DNA of 36,587 bases from positions 1 through 36,587 of the forward strand of contig NZ_JAGSOV010000036.1 in the NCBI RefSeq assembly GCF_023898865.1. The letters run 5' to 3'. Both the position numbers and the translations under genes were made by a program. Shown here piece by piece: positions 23,193 to 31,443 of this stretch (within the stretch, counting starts at the first letter, position 1; the number at the start of each line of letters is the position of its first letter). A model generated the notes under the pieces. It saw nothing but the letters and a program-made list of their open reading frames with translations, searched no databases and was not told the DNA's origin. Source of the DNA: Pseudonocardia humida. Its GTDB lineage: Bacteria; Actinomycetota; Actinomycetes; Mycobacteriales; Pseudonocardiaceae.

Positions 23193-25174
23193 CCAGCCCG
23201 GAGCCCTCCCCGCGGCACCGCGCGAGTTGGCCGCTGCGCGCGTTCGCCGCGGTGCTCACGCTGGCGATCGTGGCGACGGCGGCGTTCGTCGGGATGAACG
23301 CGGTGCGGCTCAGCCAGGTCAACGCGCTCGTGCAGGCCACCCAGTCGCGCTCGCTGACCCTGTCGAACACCCAGCGCGAGGCGCTGCAGCTGGTGCTGGC
23401 GGTCACCGCCCACGACCAGACGCGCGACGCGCGCGCCATCGACGTCCAGCGCGGCCTGCTGTTCCGCCACATCAACGTGGCCATCGCCTCCTACCCGCAG
23501 GGCTCGATCGAGGCCGTGGAGCTGACCGAGGTCAAGGCGGCGCTGCAACGGTTCCCGTGGGACCGGCTGATCACGCCCGAGGGCACGTACGAACCGCTGC
23601 GTCCGCTGGCCGTCGCGATGGCGTCGCAGTCGGAGAAGCGCCTGCACGGGCTGTACGTCGACCAGGAGCAGGGGTTCTACGCGACCACCGCGGCCTCGCT
23701 CGACGCCGCGCAGAACGGCCAGGTGAGCTCGGCGGTGCTGGTCGGCCTGCTGCTGGCGCTGAGCGGGACCGCGGTCCTGGCGGTGAACCGGCGCGGCCGC
23801 AGCGCACTGGCCGTGGCCAACGACCAGCTCTACCACCAGGCCCACCACGACTCGCTGACCGACCTGCCCAACCGCGCCCTGCTGATCCGCAGGCTGCGCG
23901 CCGCCCTGGAGGCCAACCCGGACGCCGTCTCGGTGCTGCTGGTCGACCTGGACGGGTTCAAGGACGTCAACGACACCCTCGGCCACCCGGCGGGCGACGA
24001 GCTGCTGCGGATCGCGGCGCAGCGGCTGGCCGGCTGCGTGCGCGACGGCGACACCGCGGCGCGCCTGGGCGGCGACGAGTTCGCGGTGCTCAGCCTGGCC
24101 CGCTCGCCGTCCGGGGCGCCTTCGCCCACCCCGCCCGGTCACGGGCAGGTGGTCGGCCAGCGCGTCGTGGACGTGCTGCACCGCTCGTACCGGGTGGCGG
24201 GGCGGGACGTGCGGGTGAGCGCCAGCGTCGGCGTCACCCGCGGCCGTGCCGGGGCCTCCGCCGAGGACCTCATCCGCGACGCCGACATCGCCATGTACGC
24301 GGCCAAGAACACCGGCAAGGGCCGGGTCGCGGAGTTCGACCCGGACATGCGGACCAGGGCGTCGCGGCGCACCAGCATGCAGCAGGAGCTCGCCGAGGCC
24401 GTCGAGCTCGGGCAGATCGAGGCCCACTTCCAGCCGATCATCGACCTGCAGACGCTGCGCCCCACCACGCTGGAGGCGCTGGCCCGCTGGCGCCCCGACG
24501 GCCGCCGGCAGGTGCCCGCCGAGGAGTTCATCGCCGTCGCCGAGGAGACCGGCACCATCGCCGACATCGGTCGCGCCGTGCTGCGCTCGGCGTGCCGCGA
24601 GACCCGGGGCTGGCGCGCGCTGCCCGGCCACGGCGAGCTGTCGGTCGCGGTCAACGTGTCGATGCAGCAGGTGCTCTCCGGCCGGCTGACCGCCGACGTC
24701 GAGGAGGCGCTGGCCGACAGCGGCCTCCCGGCGGGCGCGCTGGTCCTGGAGATCACCGAGAGCGCCGCGCTGGAGGACTCCGACCGGGTGGCCGCCGAGA
24801 TCTCCGGGCTGCGCGCGTCCGGGGTGCGGATCGCGGTCGACGACTTCGGCGCGGGCTACTCGTCGCTGTCGTGCCTGATGCGGCTGCCCGCCGACCTGCT
24901 CAAGATCGACCGGACGCTGCTCGACTTCGTCACCACCCGCGACGGTTCGCTGGTCAAGGCGGTGGCCGAGCTCGGCCGCACCCTCGGGCTGCTGGTCGTC
25001 GTCGAGGGGGTGGAGACCTCCGACCACCTCGCCCGCGCCCGCGAGGCCGCCTGCGACGCCGCCCAGGGCTTCCACTTCTCCCGCCCCCTGGCCCCGGTGG
25101 ACGTCCCGGCCTACCTGGCCGGCTGGTCCGCCCCGCGCACCGCGGGCCAGGGCGCGGGCACCGCCCGCGGCTGA
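23189..25174 (+). CDS. Membrane GGDEF-EAL cyclic-di-GMP enzyme
   Basis: The 661-residue protein has two membrane spans (about 16-37 and 180-200) around an extracellular sensor of about 140 residues, then GGDEF and EAL domains. The diguanylate cyclase site is intact (GGDEF, 294-298) and the inhibitory RxxD I-site (RDGD, 285-288) stands five residues before it. The phosphodiesterase site also looks intact: EAL (429-431), NVS, EITES, DDFGAGYSS, KIDR and EGVE. It could therefore both make and degrade c-di-GMP. The ATGA overlap with the lipoprotein gene points to a two-protein sensor. Which activity dominates cannot be told from the sequence. Confidence 0.93.
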   Translation: MTSPEPSPRHRASWPLRAFAAVLTLAIVATAAFVGMNAVRLSQVNALVQATQSRSLTLSNTQREALQLVLAVTAHDQTRDARAIDVQRGLLFRHINVAIASYPQGSIEAVELTEVKAALQRFPWDRLITPEGTYEPLRPLAVAMASQSEKRLHGLYVDQEQGFYATTAASLDAAQNGQVSSAVLVGLLLALSGTAVLAVNRRGRSALAVANDQLYHQAHHDSLTDLPNRALLIRRLRAALEANPDAVSVLLVDLDGFKDVNDTLGHPAGDELLRIAAQRLAGCVRDGDTAARLGGDEFAVLSLARSPSGAPSPTPPGHGQVVGQRVVDVLHRSYRVAGRDVRVSASVGVTRGRAGASAEDLIRDADIAMYAAKNTGKGRVAEFDPDMRTRASRRTSMQQELAEAVELGQIEAHFQPIIDLQTLRPTTLEALARWRPDGRRQVPAEEFIAVAEETGTIADIGRAVLRSACRETRGWRALPGHGELSVAVNVSMQQVLSGRLTADVEEALADSGLPAGALVLEITESAALEDSDRVAAEISGLRASGVRIAVDDFGAGYSSLSCLMRLPADLLKIDRTLLDFVTTRDGSLVKAVAELGRTLGLLVVVEGVETSDHLARAREAACDAAQGFHFSRPLAPVDVPAYLAGWSAPRTAGQGAGTARG

Positions 25175-25177
25175 CCG

Positions 25178-25411
25178 TCAGCGGCGCCTGCCGTTCGGCG
25201 AGCCCGCGGCCGGCTCGACCTCGTGCCTGCCGCCGGTGAGCTGCTCCTCGACCCGCGCCTCGACCCGGGCGCGCACGACCCCCGCGGCCCCTTGCACGGC
25301 GGGGTGGTCGGCGAAGCGCTCGTAGGTGCGCCTGAGCTGCTCGTAGCGCTCATGGCCCGCCTTCGCCCCCAGCACGTAGCCGACGGCCGCGCCCAGCAGG
25401 AACTTCCACAT
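25178..25411 (-). CDS. YtxH-like small membrane protein
   Basis: This 77-residue protein starts with a glycine-zipper-type hydrophobic segment (WKFLLGAAVGYVLGAKAG) followed by a charged amphipathic helix (HERYEQLRRTYERFADHP) and a disordered basic tail. This is the YtxH layout: a short anchor with a helical cytoplasmic part. Its role is unknown. A GGAGACGCT sequence precedes the ATG. It converges on the GGDEF-EAL gene with only three bases between, and sits next to the tRNA-Asn gene. Confidence 0.78.
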   Translation of the reverse strand: MWKFLLGAAVGYVLGAKAGHERYEQLRRTYERFADHPAVQGAAGVVRARVEARVEEQLTGGRHEVEPAAGSPNGRRR

Positions 25412-25558
25412 AGCGTCTCCCGGCTCGTCTGTGCGGTCGCGCCCATCCTGCCGCAGGCCCGTGGAGGGTGCGCGGTGCGGGCAGGGGGGTCGCGATAGCG
25501 GTGGAGGGGGTGCGCTAGAGTTCGTACCGCCAACGGGGCGAGTCCCCGACACAGACGG

Positions 25559-25631
25559 TCCTCCGTAGCTCAATTGGCAGAGCATGCGACTGTTAATCGC
25601 AGGGTTGTTGGTTCGAGTCCAACCGGAGGAG
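25559..25631 (+). tRNA. tRNA-Asn (GTT anticodon)
   Basis: This 73-base cloverleaf has a perfect 7-bp acceptor stem (TCCTCCG with CGGAGGA) and D stem GCTC/GAGC. The anticodon stem TGCGA/TCGCA carries GTT at 25592-25594, and the T arm is TTGG-TTCGAGT-CCAA. The discriminator base is G and CCA is not encoded. TAGAGT at 25516-25521 is a possible -10 box. GCCCC/GGGGC (25636-25651) is a weak hairpin downstream. No second copy of the tRNA 3' end was seen in the window, so there is no sign of a tRNA-integrated element. Confidence 0.97.
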
Positions 25632-25709
25632 CAAAGCCCCAGGTCAGGGGCGATGCGCAGGGTCAGATCCAAGATCGACCCACACGTTACCCACACCCTT
25701 TGAGAGCGG

Positions 25710-26063
25710 CTAGGACCCAGCCATCCCGGACCGCGACGCCACCGCGTCGCGGTGCACGTCTCCCCAGACCTCGAGCGGCGCCAGCGCCTCGTTCAGCGAC
25801 TCGCCGAGCGGGGTCAGCGAGTACTCCACGCGCGGGGGCACCTCCGCGTACAGCTCCCGGTGCACCACCCCGCTCGCCTCCAGCTGCCGCAGGTTCTCGG
25901 CCAGCACCTTCTCGCTCACCCCGTCGAGCTTGCGCCGGATCTGCCCGAAGCGGACCGGTCCCTCGGCGAGCACCCACATCAGGTGCATCTTCCACTTGCC
26001 GCCGACGACGTCGATCGCGACCGACATGCCGCAGGTTTGATCTGCGTCACGCATCGCCTGCAT
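25710..26063 (-). CDS. HxlR family transcriptional regulator
   Basis: This 117-residue winged-helix protein is of the HxlR type. It has the N-terminal CGMSVAIDVVGGKWKMHLMW with the conserved Cys11 that several HxlR proteins use to sense reactive carbonyls or oxidants. It continues with RFGQIRRKLDGVSEKVLAEN, LRQLEASGVVHRELY and YSLTPLGESL. It diverges from the imine-reductase-like genes and is probably their regulator. The palindrome at 26085-26097 is a candidate operator. Confidence 0.9.
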   Translation of the reverse strand: MQAMRDADQTCGMSVAIDVVGGKWKMHLMWVLAEGPVRFGQIRRKLDGVSEKVLAENLRQLEASGVVHRELYAEVPPRVEYSLTPLGESLNEALAPLEVWGDVHRDAVASRSGMAGS

Positions 26064-26084
26064 CGCGCCCCCTCCGACCTCGTT

Positions 26085-26097
26085 CCGAACGTTTCGG
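26085..26097. promoter_or_regulatory. Candidate HxlR operator
   Basis: CCGAA and TTCGG form a perfect 5-bp inverted repeat around CGT, 22 bases upstream of the HxlR start in the divergent gap. The location fits an autoregulated operator. The short arms make it tentative. Confidence 0.35.
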
Positions 26098-26201
26098 TAA
26101 GCAACCCCACCTGGAAGTGCGGTCTTGGAAGCCTACCCGGGCCGGCCGAGGATCGATCCGGAGCGAGTACCGAGCAACCACCATTCCTGGAGGGGCGCAC
26201 C

Positions 26202-27077
26202 ATGTCCGCCGACAATTCCGTCACCGTGATCGGCCTCGGCCCGATGGGCCAGGCCACGGTCAAGGCACTCCTCGCAGCCGGGGTCGACGTGACCGTGTGG
26301 AACCGCACCCGGTCCAAGATCGACGCGATGGTCGAGCTCGGCGCCACCCCGGCCGACACCGTCGCCGAAGCGATCGCCGCCAACGACACCGTCCTGCTCT
26401 CCCTGATCCACTACGACGCCATGTACGGCGTCCTCGAACAGGGCCCGGCCGACCTGACCGGCAAGACGGTCGTCAACCTCTCCTCGGACTCCCCGGCCAA
26501 GACCCGCAAGGGCGCCGAGTGGGTCACCGGCCGCGGGGCCGACTTCCTCACCGGCGCCTACATGACCCAGAGCGACGACCTCAAGCACGCCGCCTCCCGC
26601 CTCTACGTCAGCGGCCCCGAGGCCCTCTACGAGGCGCACCGCCCGCTGCTGGAGGTCCTCGTCCCGGGCGTGGAGTACCTCGGGACCGACCACGGCCTGG
26701 CCCAGCTCTACTACCAGGCCGGGCTCGCGCAGTTCCACGCGTTCCTGATCTCCTTCGAGCAGGCCGTGGCGATCATCGACGCAGCGGGGGAGGACGTCGA
26801 CCGCTTCGTCGCCTTCTCGCAGGCCTCACCCGAGAGCTACCGGGACTTCATGGCCTACTTCGCGGCCGCCGCGAAGCAGGGCGGCTGGGGCGACACCGCG
26901 AACCTCAGGATGATGCACGCCGGGGCCCAGCACGTCATCGACGCGGCCGAGGAAGTCGGCGTCGACGCCGCGCTCACCCGCACCATCCAGGACTACTACC
27001 AGCGCGCCCTCGACGCCAGCGCGCGGGCCGGCAGCGCCGTCCCGGTCTACCGGATCCTCCGCGGCACCGCCGCCTAG
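26202..27077 (+). CDS. NAD(P)-binding imine-reductase/beta-hydroxyacid-dehydrogenase-like enzyme
   Basis: This 291-residue enzyme has the Rossmann start SVTVIGLGPMGQATVKALLA and NADP-type loop TVWNRTRSK, followed by LTGKTVVNLSSDSPAKTRK. The C-terminal helical dimer domain (about 165-291) matches the imine-reductase-like branch. The usual catalytic Lys of beta-hydroxyacid dehydrogenases is not found at its expected place, which supports an imine-reductase-like assignment. TGGAGG precedes the ATG. It is the first of three tandem related copies and diverges from an HxlR regulator. The natural substrate is unknown. Confidence 0.88.
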   Translation: MSADNSVTVIGLGPMGQATVKALLAAGVDVTVWNRTRSKIDAMVELGATPADTVAEAIAANDTVLLSLIHYDAMYGVLEQGPADLTGKTVVNLSSDSPAKTRKGAEWVTGRGADFLTGAYMTQSDDLKHAASRLYVSGPEALYEAHRPLLEVLVPGVEYLGTDHGLAQLYYQAGLAQFHAFLISFEQAVAIIDAAGEDVDRFVAFSQASPESYRDFMAYFAAAAKQGGWGDTANLRMMHAGAQHVIDAAEEVGVDAALTRTIQDYYQRALDASARAGSAVPVYRILRGTAA

Positions 27078-27090
27078 CAAGGGGCACACC

Positions 27091-27957
27091 ATGTCCGAAC
27101 CCCCCGTCACCGTCCTCGGACTCGGCGCCATGGGATCCGCCATCGCGACCCGTCTTCGCGAGACCGGCCACGCCACCACCGTCTGGAACCGCACCGCGGC
27201 CAGGATCGGACCACACGCCGAGGCCGGTGCGACCGCTGCCGCCAGCATCGCCGAGGCGGTCGACGCGAGCGATCTCGTCCTCGTGGTCCTCCTCGACCAC
27301 GCCGGCGTCCGGGAACGCCTCGAACCCGTCTCCGCCGAGCTCGAAGGCAAGACCGTGGTCAACCTGACCACCACGACACCCGGCCAAGCCCGCGAGACCG
27401 CCGCCTGGGCCGCCGAGCACGGCATCGCCTACCTCGACGGCGCCATCATGGCCGTCCCCAGCATGATCGGCGACCAGAGCGCGCGTCTGCTCTACTCCGG
27501 GGACGAACGGGCCCATGCCGCCGCCAAGCCCGCCCTCGAGTCCCTCGGCACCGTCGAGTTCGAGGGAACCGACGCCGGACTCGCCTCGCTCAAGGACATG
27601 GCCCTGCTCTCGGCCATGGATCTGATGGTCCTCGGCTACGTCCAGGCCATCGCCATGATGCGCACCGTCGGCGTCCCGGCGGTCACGACCGCCGAGGAAG
27701 TCCGAGCCTGGCTGACGCGGATGCTGCCCCACGGCAGGGAGCTCGCCGCCATCGTCGACGGCGGCACCTACGACACCGGCGGCCAGAGCGTCGACTTCGA
27801 CCGCGCAGGCATCGCCTCGCTCATCACCGCCAGCCGCGAACAGGGCGTGCGAGCAGACCTCCTCGAGCCCCACCGGAAACTCCTCGACGAACTCGCGGCC
27901 ACCGGCCACGGCGACAGCGACTGGGTCCGCGTCATCGAGCGCCTCACCATCCACTGA
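27091..27957 (+). CDS. Second imine-reductase-like NAD(P)-binding enzyme
   Basis: This 288-residue paralogue of the preceding gene has VTVLGLGAMGSAIATRLRET, TVWNRTAARIG, LEGKTVVNLTTTTPGQARET and the C-terminal helical domain (ASLKDMALLSAMDLMVLGY). AAGGGG lies a few bases before the ATG, 13 bases after the first copy, so both are one operon. The two are clearly diverged in the C-terminal half, so they probably act on different substrates or form a mixed dimer. Neither can be proven here. Confidence 0.88.
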   Translation: MSEPPVTVLGLGAMGSAIATRLRETGHATTVWNRTAARIGPHAEAGATAAASIAEAVDASDLVLVVLLDHAGVRERLEPVSAELEGKTVVNLTTTTPGQARETAAWAAEHGIAYLDGAIMAVPSMIGDQSARLLYSGDERAHAAAKPALESLGTVEFEGTDAGLASLKDMALLSAMDLMVLGYVQAIAMMRTVGVPAVTTAEEVRAWLTRMLPHGRELAAIVDGGTYDTGGQSVDFDRAGIASLITASREQGVRADLLEPHRKLLDELAATGHGDSDWVRVIERLTIH

Positions 27958-27996
27958 CCCGGGGAACGCAGAGCCTCCTGCACCAGAGGAACCACC

Positions 27997-28112
27997 ATGC
28001 CCGAGGACACCATCAGCGTCCTCGGCCCCGGCGCCATGGGATCGGCGATGACCGCGCGCCTGCGCGGCGCCGATTCACCACAGTGTGGAACCGCACCGCC
28101 GCGGCGAGCGAC
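27997..28112 (+). pseudogene. Truncated, frameshifted third imine-reductase-like copy
   Basis: After AGAGGA and ATG the frame reads ISVLGPGAMGSAMTARLRGA, matching the start of the two intact copies. Near 28072 a shift moves the match to another frame (TTVWNRTAA). Similarity ends soon after, where an unrelated minus-strand fragment begins. Only the first 40 or so residues survive of about 290. This is the 5' stump of a third tandem copy, cut by a deletion or insertion. Confidence 0.75.
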
Positions 28113-28362
28113 CTCGGCGACCACCTGGGTGCCCCTGGCCCTCTCGCCGCCCGTGATCACGATGCCGTTGTGAGGCACGTCATGGATCTCGTTGTGCGCC
28201 ACCGTGACGTCTTCCGGCTGCACCACGAGCACGGCGGGCGAGCCGCGGTACTCGGTGCCGATGTGGTGGACGAGGTTGTCCTCGACGGTAACGCGACCGG
28301 CGCCCTGGATCGCGATCGCGCTGCCCGGAACCTTCGAGGAACTGAGCACGGTCGGGTTGATC
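28112..28362 (-). pseudogene. Fragment of a right-handed beta-helix protein
   Basis: The minus strand encodes about 80 residues with clear parallel beta-helix rungs: GSAIAIQGAGRVTVEDNLVH, HIGTEYRGSPAVLVVQPEDV and TVAHNEIHDVPHNGIVITGG. This resembles NosD/pectate-lyase-like repeats. There is no start or signal peptide and the ends abut unrelated coding remnants, so it is an internal fragment of a larger secreted-type gene. Boundaries are approximate. Confidence 0.6.
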
Positions 28363-28397
28363 GGGCGGTTCCTGCGGGGTGGGGTGGTCCCCGGGCG

Positions 28398-28817
28398 GAC
28401 CAACCGGATCGGGTCGACGCTTACGCCGACCGCAGCCCCGATGAGCTGCTCGCGCTGGTGCGGGCTCACCCAGACCCGCGAGGGCTGACAGCGGGGTTCG
28501 GCGGGCGGATCGCGTTGACCGACGGCACGATCCACCACCAGGACATCCGCCGCCCGCCGGCCCTGCCTCGCCAGATCCCCGCTGATCGGCTGCTGTGCGT
28601 ACTGGACTTCGCCCGTGCAGCGCCGACCATCGGCGCGGAGCAGCGCATCAAGGGCCTGACGTCGGCTGCGACCGATCCGGATCGGTCTACCGGGAGCGGG
28701 CCGATCGTCGAGGGGCCGGTGGAGTCCCTGCTGATGGCGCTGGCCCGGCGCCGTGGCGTCGTGGGGGAGCTGTCCGCGCCGGGGCATGCGATGCCGGCCG
28801 AGCGCATCGGAGGATGA
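28398..28817 (+). pseudogene. 5'-truncated maleylpyruvate-isomerase-family gene
   Basis: About 140 residues match the C-terminal two thirds of the TIGR03083/mycothiol-dependent maleylpyruvate-isomerase-like family: DAYADRSPDELLALVRAH, GGRIALTDGTIHHQDIRRP, KGLTSAATDPDRSTGSGPIV and EGPVESLLMALARRRG. The N-terminal part with the metal-binding helix is missing. A possible further piece, RFLRGGVVPGRTNRI, lies just upstream in another frame. It is a remnant and would not be expected to be active. Confidence 0.6.
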
Positions 28818-28861
28818 GTCCGCCATCTGCTGATGCTCAGTAGGCCCGGCCTGCAGCGAGC

Positions 28862-30151
28862 TCAGCGCCCGCCGCGCTGCGATGAGGTAACGGCAACGAT
28901 GGGCACCACCGTCGCAGCAACGAGCCCGCCGACGATGGCAAGGCTGGAGTAGCTGGTGGAGGCCACGACGACTCCTGAGGCCATGCCGCCGGCGGAGCCG
29001 GCGACGGCGATCCAGAGGTCGACGCCGCCTTGAGTCCTGGCCCGCGTGGCGAGGGGTAGTGCGGTGGCCAACATCGCCGTCCCGCTGACCAGCCCGAAGC
29101 TCCAGCCCAGCCCCAGCAGGGCGAGTGCGACGGCCAGCACGGGGACGGACTCGACCGGAGCGGCCATGGCCACGATCCCCGCGATGAGCAGGGTCGCTCC
29201 GGAGAGGACGGCGACGATGCGGGGGCCGAAGCGGTCGACGAGCCATCCCGACAGCGGCGAGGGCAGGTACATGGAGCCGACGTGGACGGCGATGACGAAG
29301 CCGGCGGCGGCAACGCTGTGACCGTGCATCAGCATGTGGACCGGTGTCATGGTCATGATCGCGACCATGACGAGCTGGGCGACGATCATCACCAGTGACG
29401 CTGTCACCACAACTCGACGTTGGGACTCCCCGTCAACTGCGGCGGCGGCTGCCTCCGGTGCTGCGTCCGGGCGGGCGGCGACGTCGCGGGCCAGCAGCAG
29501 CGGGTCCGGGCGCAGTAGAACCCACAGCACGAGCGCGGCGGCGGCGTAGGCGGCACCGGCGAGGATGAACGGTCCGGCCAGGGGTGGGATGCCCCAGGTG
29601 CGGGCGAGGTCGCCCATCGCCGTCACGAGGTTGGGGCCGACGACCGCGCCGAGGGTGGTGGCGACCAGCACGGTGCTGACGGCGCGGCCTCGTCGTGTGG
29701 GGTGGGCCAGGTCCGCGCCGGCGTAGCGGGCCTGAAGGTTGGTGGCGGTTCCGGCGCCGTAGACGAACAGCGCGACGAACAGCAGCACCACGTTGTCCAG
29801 GACGGCTGCGAGGACGACCCCGACGCTGCCGATCGCGCCGACGCCGTAGCCGAGGGTCAAGCCGGCGCGGCGACCGGCACGTTGCGAGATGCGCCCGACG
29901 GTCACGGCGGCGGCCGCGGACCCGATCGTGAACAGGGCGCTGGGCAGTCCGGCGAGGCTGGTCGTTCCGAGCATGTCCTGCGCGAGCAGAGCGCCGACCG
30001 TGATCCCGGCGGCCAGCCCGGCGCCGCTGAACACCTGCGCGATGACCAGGACGATGAGCGTGCGCCTCTGCTCCAGCGGCTCGTCCACGACCAGAGGACC
30101 ACTGGTCGGGTCAGTGCTCGGTGCCGGCGTACTGGGCGGTTGTGCTGTCAC
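28862..30151 (-). CDS. MFS transporter, last gene of the sulfur operon
   Basis: This 429-residue transporter has about 12 hydrophobic spans and the MFS loop motif in a weak form (GRISQRAGRRAG). A long Pro/Ser/Thr-rich N-terminal tail (1-25) precedes the first span. The cytoplasmic middle loop is about residues 200-235. The GTG start overlaps the stop of the preceding MFS gene by four bases, so it is the third gene of an operon with a metallo-beta-lactamase-rhodanese protein. The substrate is unknown, and export of a sulfur compound is inferred from context only. Confidence 0.85.
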   Translation of the reverse strand: MTAQPPSTPAPSTDPTSGPLVVDEPLEQRRTLIVLVIAQVFSGAGLAAGITVGALLAQDMLGTTSLAGLPSALFTIGSAAAAVTVGRISQRAGRRAGLTLGYGVGAIGSVGVVLAAVLDNVVLLFVALFVYGAGTATNLQARYAGADLAHPTRRGRAVSTVLVATTLGAVVGPNLVTAMGDLARTWGIPPLAGPFILAGAAYAAAALVLWVLLRPDPLLLARDVAARPDAAPEAAAAAVDGESQRRVVVTASLVMIVAQLVMVAIMTMTPVHMLMHGHSVAAAGFVIAVHVGSMYLPSPLSGWLVDRFGPRIVAVLSGATLLIAGIVAMAAPVESVPVLAVALALLGLGWSFGLVSGTAMLATALPLATRARTQGGVDLWIAVAGSAGGMASGVVVASTSYSSLAIVGGLVAATVVPIVAVTSSQRGGR

Positions 30152-31443
30152 TGCGGACTCCCTGGGCTCGTCGCCCGGTTGTGGGTCTCGTACATGCGGG
30201 TGGCGACGGCGACGGCCGAGGCCGTGGTGAGGGTGGCGACGGCCCAGACGGCGGCGTCGAGCCCGTAGGCGTCGGCGATGAGCCCAGCGACCAGGGCGCC
30301 GACGACGAACCCGCCGTCGCGCCAGAGCCGGTAGACCCCGACTGCGCGGGCACGCCAGGCGGGGTGGGCGACGTCGCCGATCGTGGCCAGCAGGGTCGGG
30401 TAGACCAGCGCGGTGCCGGCACCGAGCAGCACCACGGCCACGGCCCACACCGGGAAGGACTCGCCGAGCGCGACGAGGGCGAGGGCGAGGCCCTGCAGGA
30501 GTTGTCCGCCGACGATGAGCGGTTTGCGGCCGGTGCGGTCGGACAGAGCGCCGGTCAGGAGTTGGCCGAGTCCCCACACGGCGGGGTAGAGCGCGGCGAG
30601 CAGGCCGACCTGGGCGACGGGGAGTCCGGCGCCGGCGAACAGCAGCGGGAGCAGGCCCCAGGCCAAGCCGTCCATCAGGTTGTTGACCATGCCGGCGTGG
30701 CTGGCCGCGGACAGCGCCGGTTCGCGGTAGCTGGTCTGCGCCAGGATCTCCCGGTTGTTGAGCTCGGCGTGCAGGTGGGCATGACGCCCGTCCGCGCGGC
30801 CGGCGTGGGAAGCGGCCTCCAGGCGGGCGTGGTCGCGGGTTTCGCGCACGGCCAGGGTCGACAGGCCGAGTCCGAGGGCGGCGAAGGCGATGCCGAGGTA
30901 GAACGGTTCAGGTCGCAGCCCGTGGCGGGCGGCGAGGTAGCCGGTGGCCATCGCCGTGGCGGCCACGGCGAGGTAGCCGGCGGCCTCGTTGAGTCCCATG
31001 GCCAGGCCGCGCCGGGACGGACCGACGAGATCGATCTTCATGACGACCGTCGTGGACCAGGTCAGGCCCTGGTTGAGGCCGAGCAGCACGTTGGCGGCGA
31101 TGACCCAGCCCCAGCCGGGTGCCCAGATCAGCAGCAGCGGGACCGGCAGCGCGATCAGCCAGCCGGCGACCAGGACCGGTTTGCGGCCGTAGCGGTCGGA
31201 CAGGGTGCCGGCCGCGTAGTTGGCGATCGCCTTGGTGGCGCCGAAGGCGAGGATGAAGGTCAGCACGCCGGTGTAGGCGGTGAGCCCGAACTCGTCGCGG
31301 GCCAGCAGCGGCAGGACGAGACGTTCCTGCCCGTACATGCCGCCGACCAACGCGTTGACCGCGACGAGCAGCACGAACTGGGCGAGGTTCTGGCGAAGAC
31401 CCAGCCGCAGTGGCCGGGGCACGGGGGCGGCCGGGATACTCAC
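30148..31443 (-). CDS. MFS transporter, second gene of the sulfur operon
   Basis: This 431-residue transporter has about 12 spans and two good MFS A-motifs, GTLSDRYGRKP in the N half and GALSDRTGRKP in the C half. A His-rich cytoplasmic loop (HAGRADGRHAHLHAELNNRE, about 213-232) could bind a metal ion. The GTG start overlaps the stop of the upstream MBL-rhodanese gene by four bases. Cotranscription with sulfur-handling genes suggests efflux of a sulfur species or a metal/sulfur-linked compound. This is inference. Confidence 0.87.
   Translation of the reverse strand: MSIPAAPVPRPLRLGLRQNLAQFVLLVAVNALVGGMYGQERLVLPLLARDEFGLTAYTGVLTFILAFGATKAIANYAAGTLSDRYGRKPVLVAGWLIALPVPLLLIWAPGWGWVIAANVLLGLNQGLTWSTTVVMKIDLVGPSRRGLAMGLNEAAGYLAVAATAMATGYLAARHGLRPEPFYLGIAFAALGLGLSTLAVRETRDHARLEAASHAGRADGRHAHLHAELNNREILAQTSYREPALSAASHAGMVNNLMDGLAWGLLPLLFAGAGLPVAQVGLLAALYPAVWGLGQLLTGALSDRTGRKPLIVGGQLLQGLALALVALGESFPVWAVAVVLLGAGTALVYPTLLATIGDVAHPAWRARAVGVYRLWRDGGFVVGALVAGLIADAYGLDAAVWAVATLTTASAVAVATRMYETHNRATSPGSPQ

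Noticed and set aside
25559..26201. tRNA-Asn as the attachment site of an integrated element
   Set aside because: No repeated tRNA 3' end, integrase or excisionase was found in the window, so the idea has no direct support.
28083..28397. Forward coding frame upstream of the maleylpyruvate-isomerase-like remnant
   Set aside because: The beta-helix pattern on the opposite strand is much more protein-like, so the forward frame here is a shadow.
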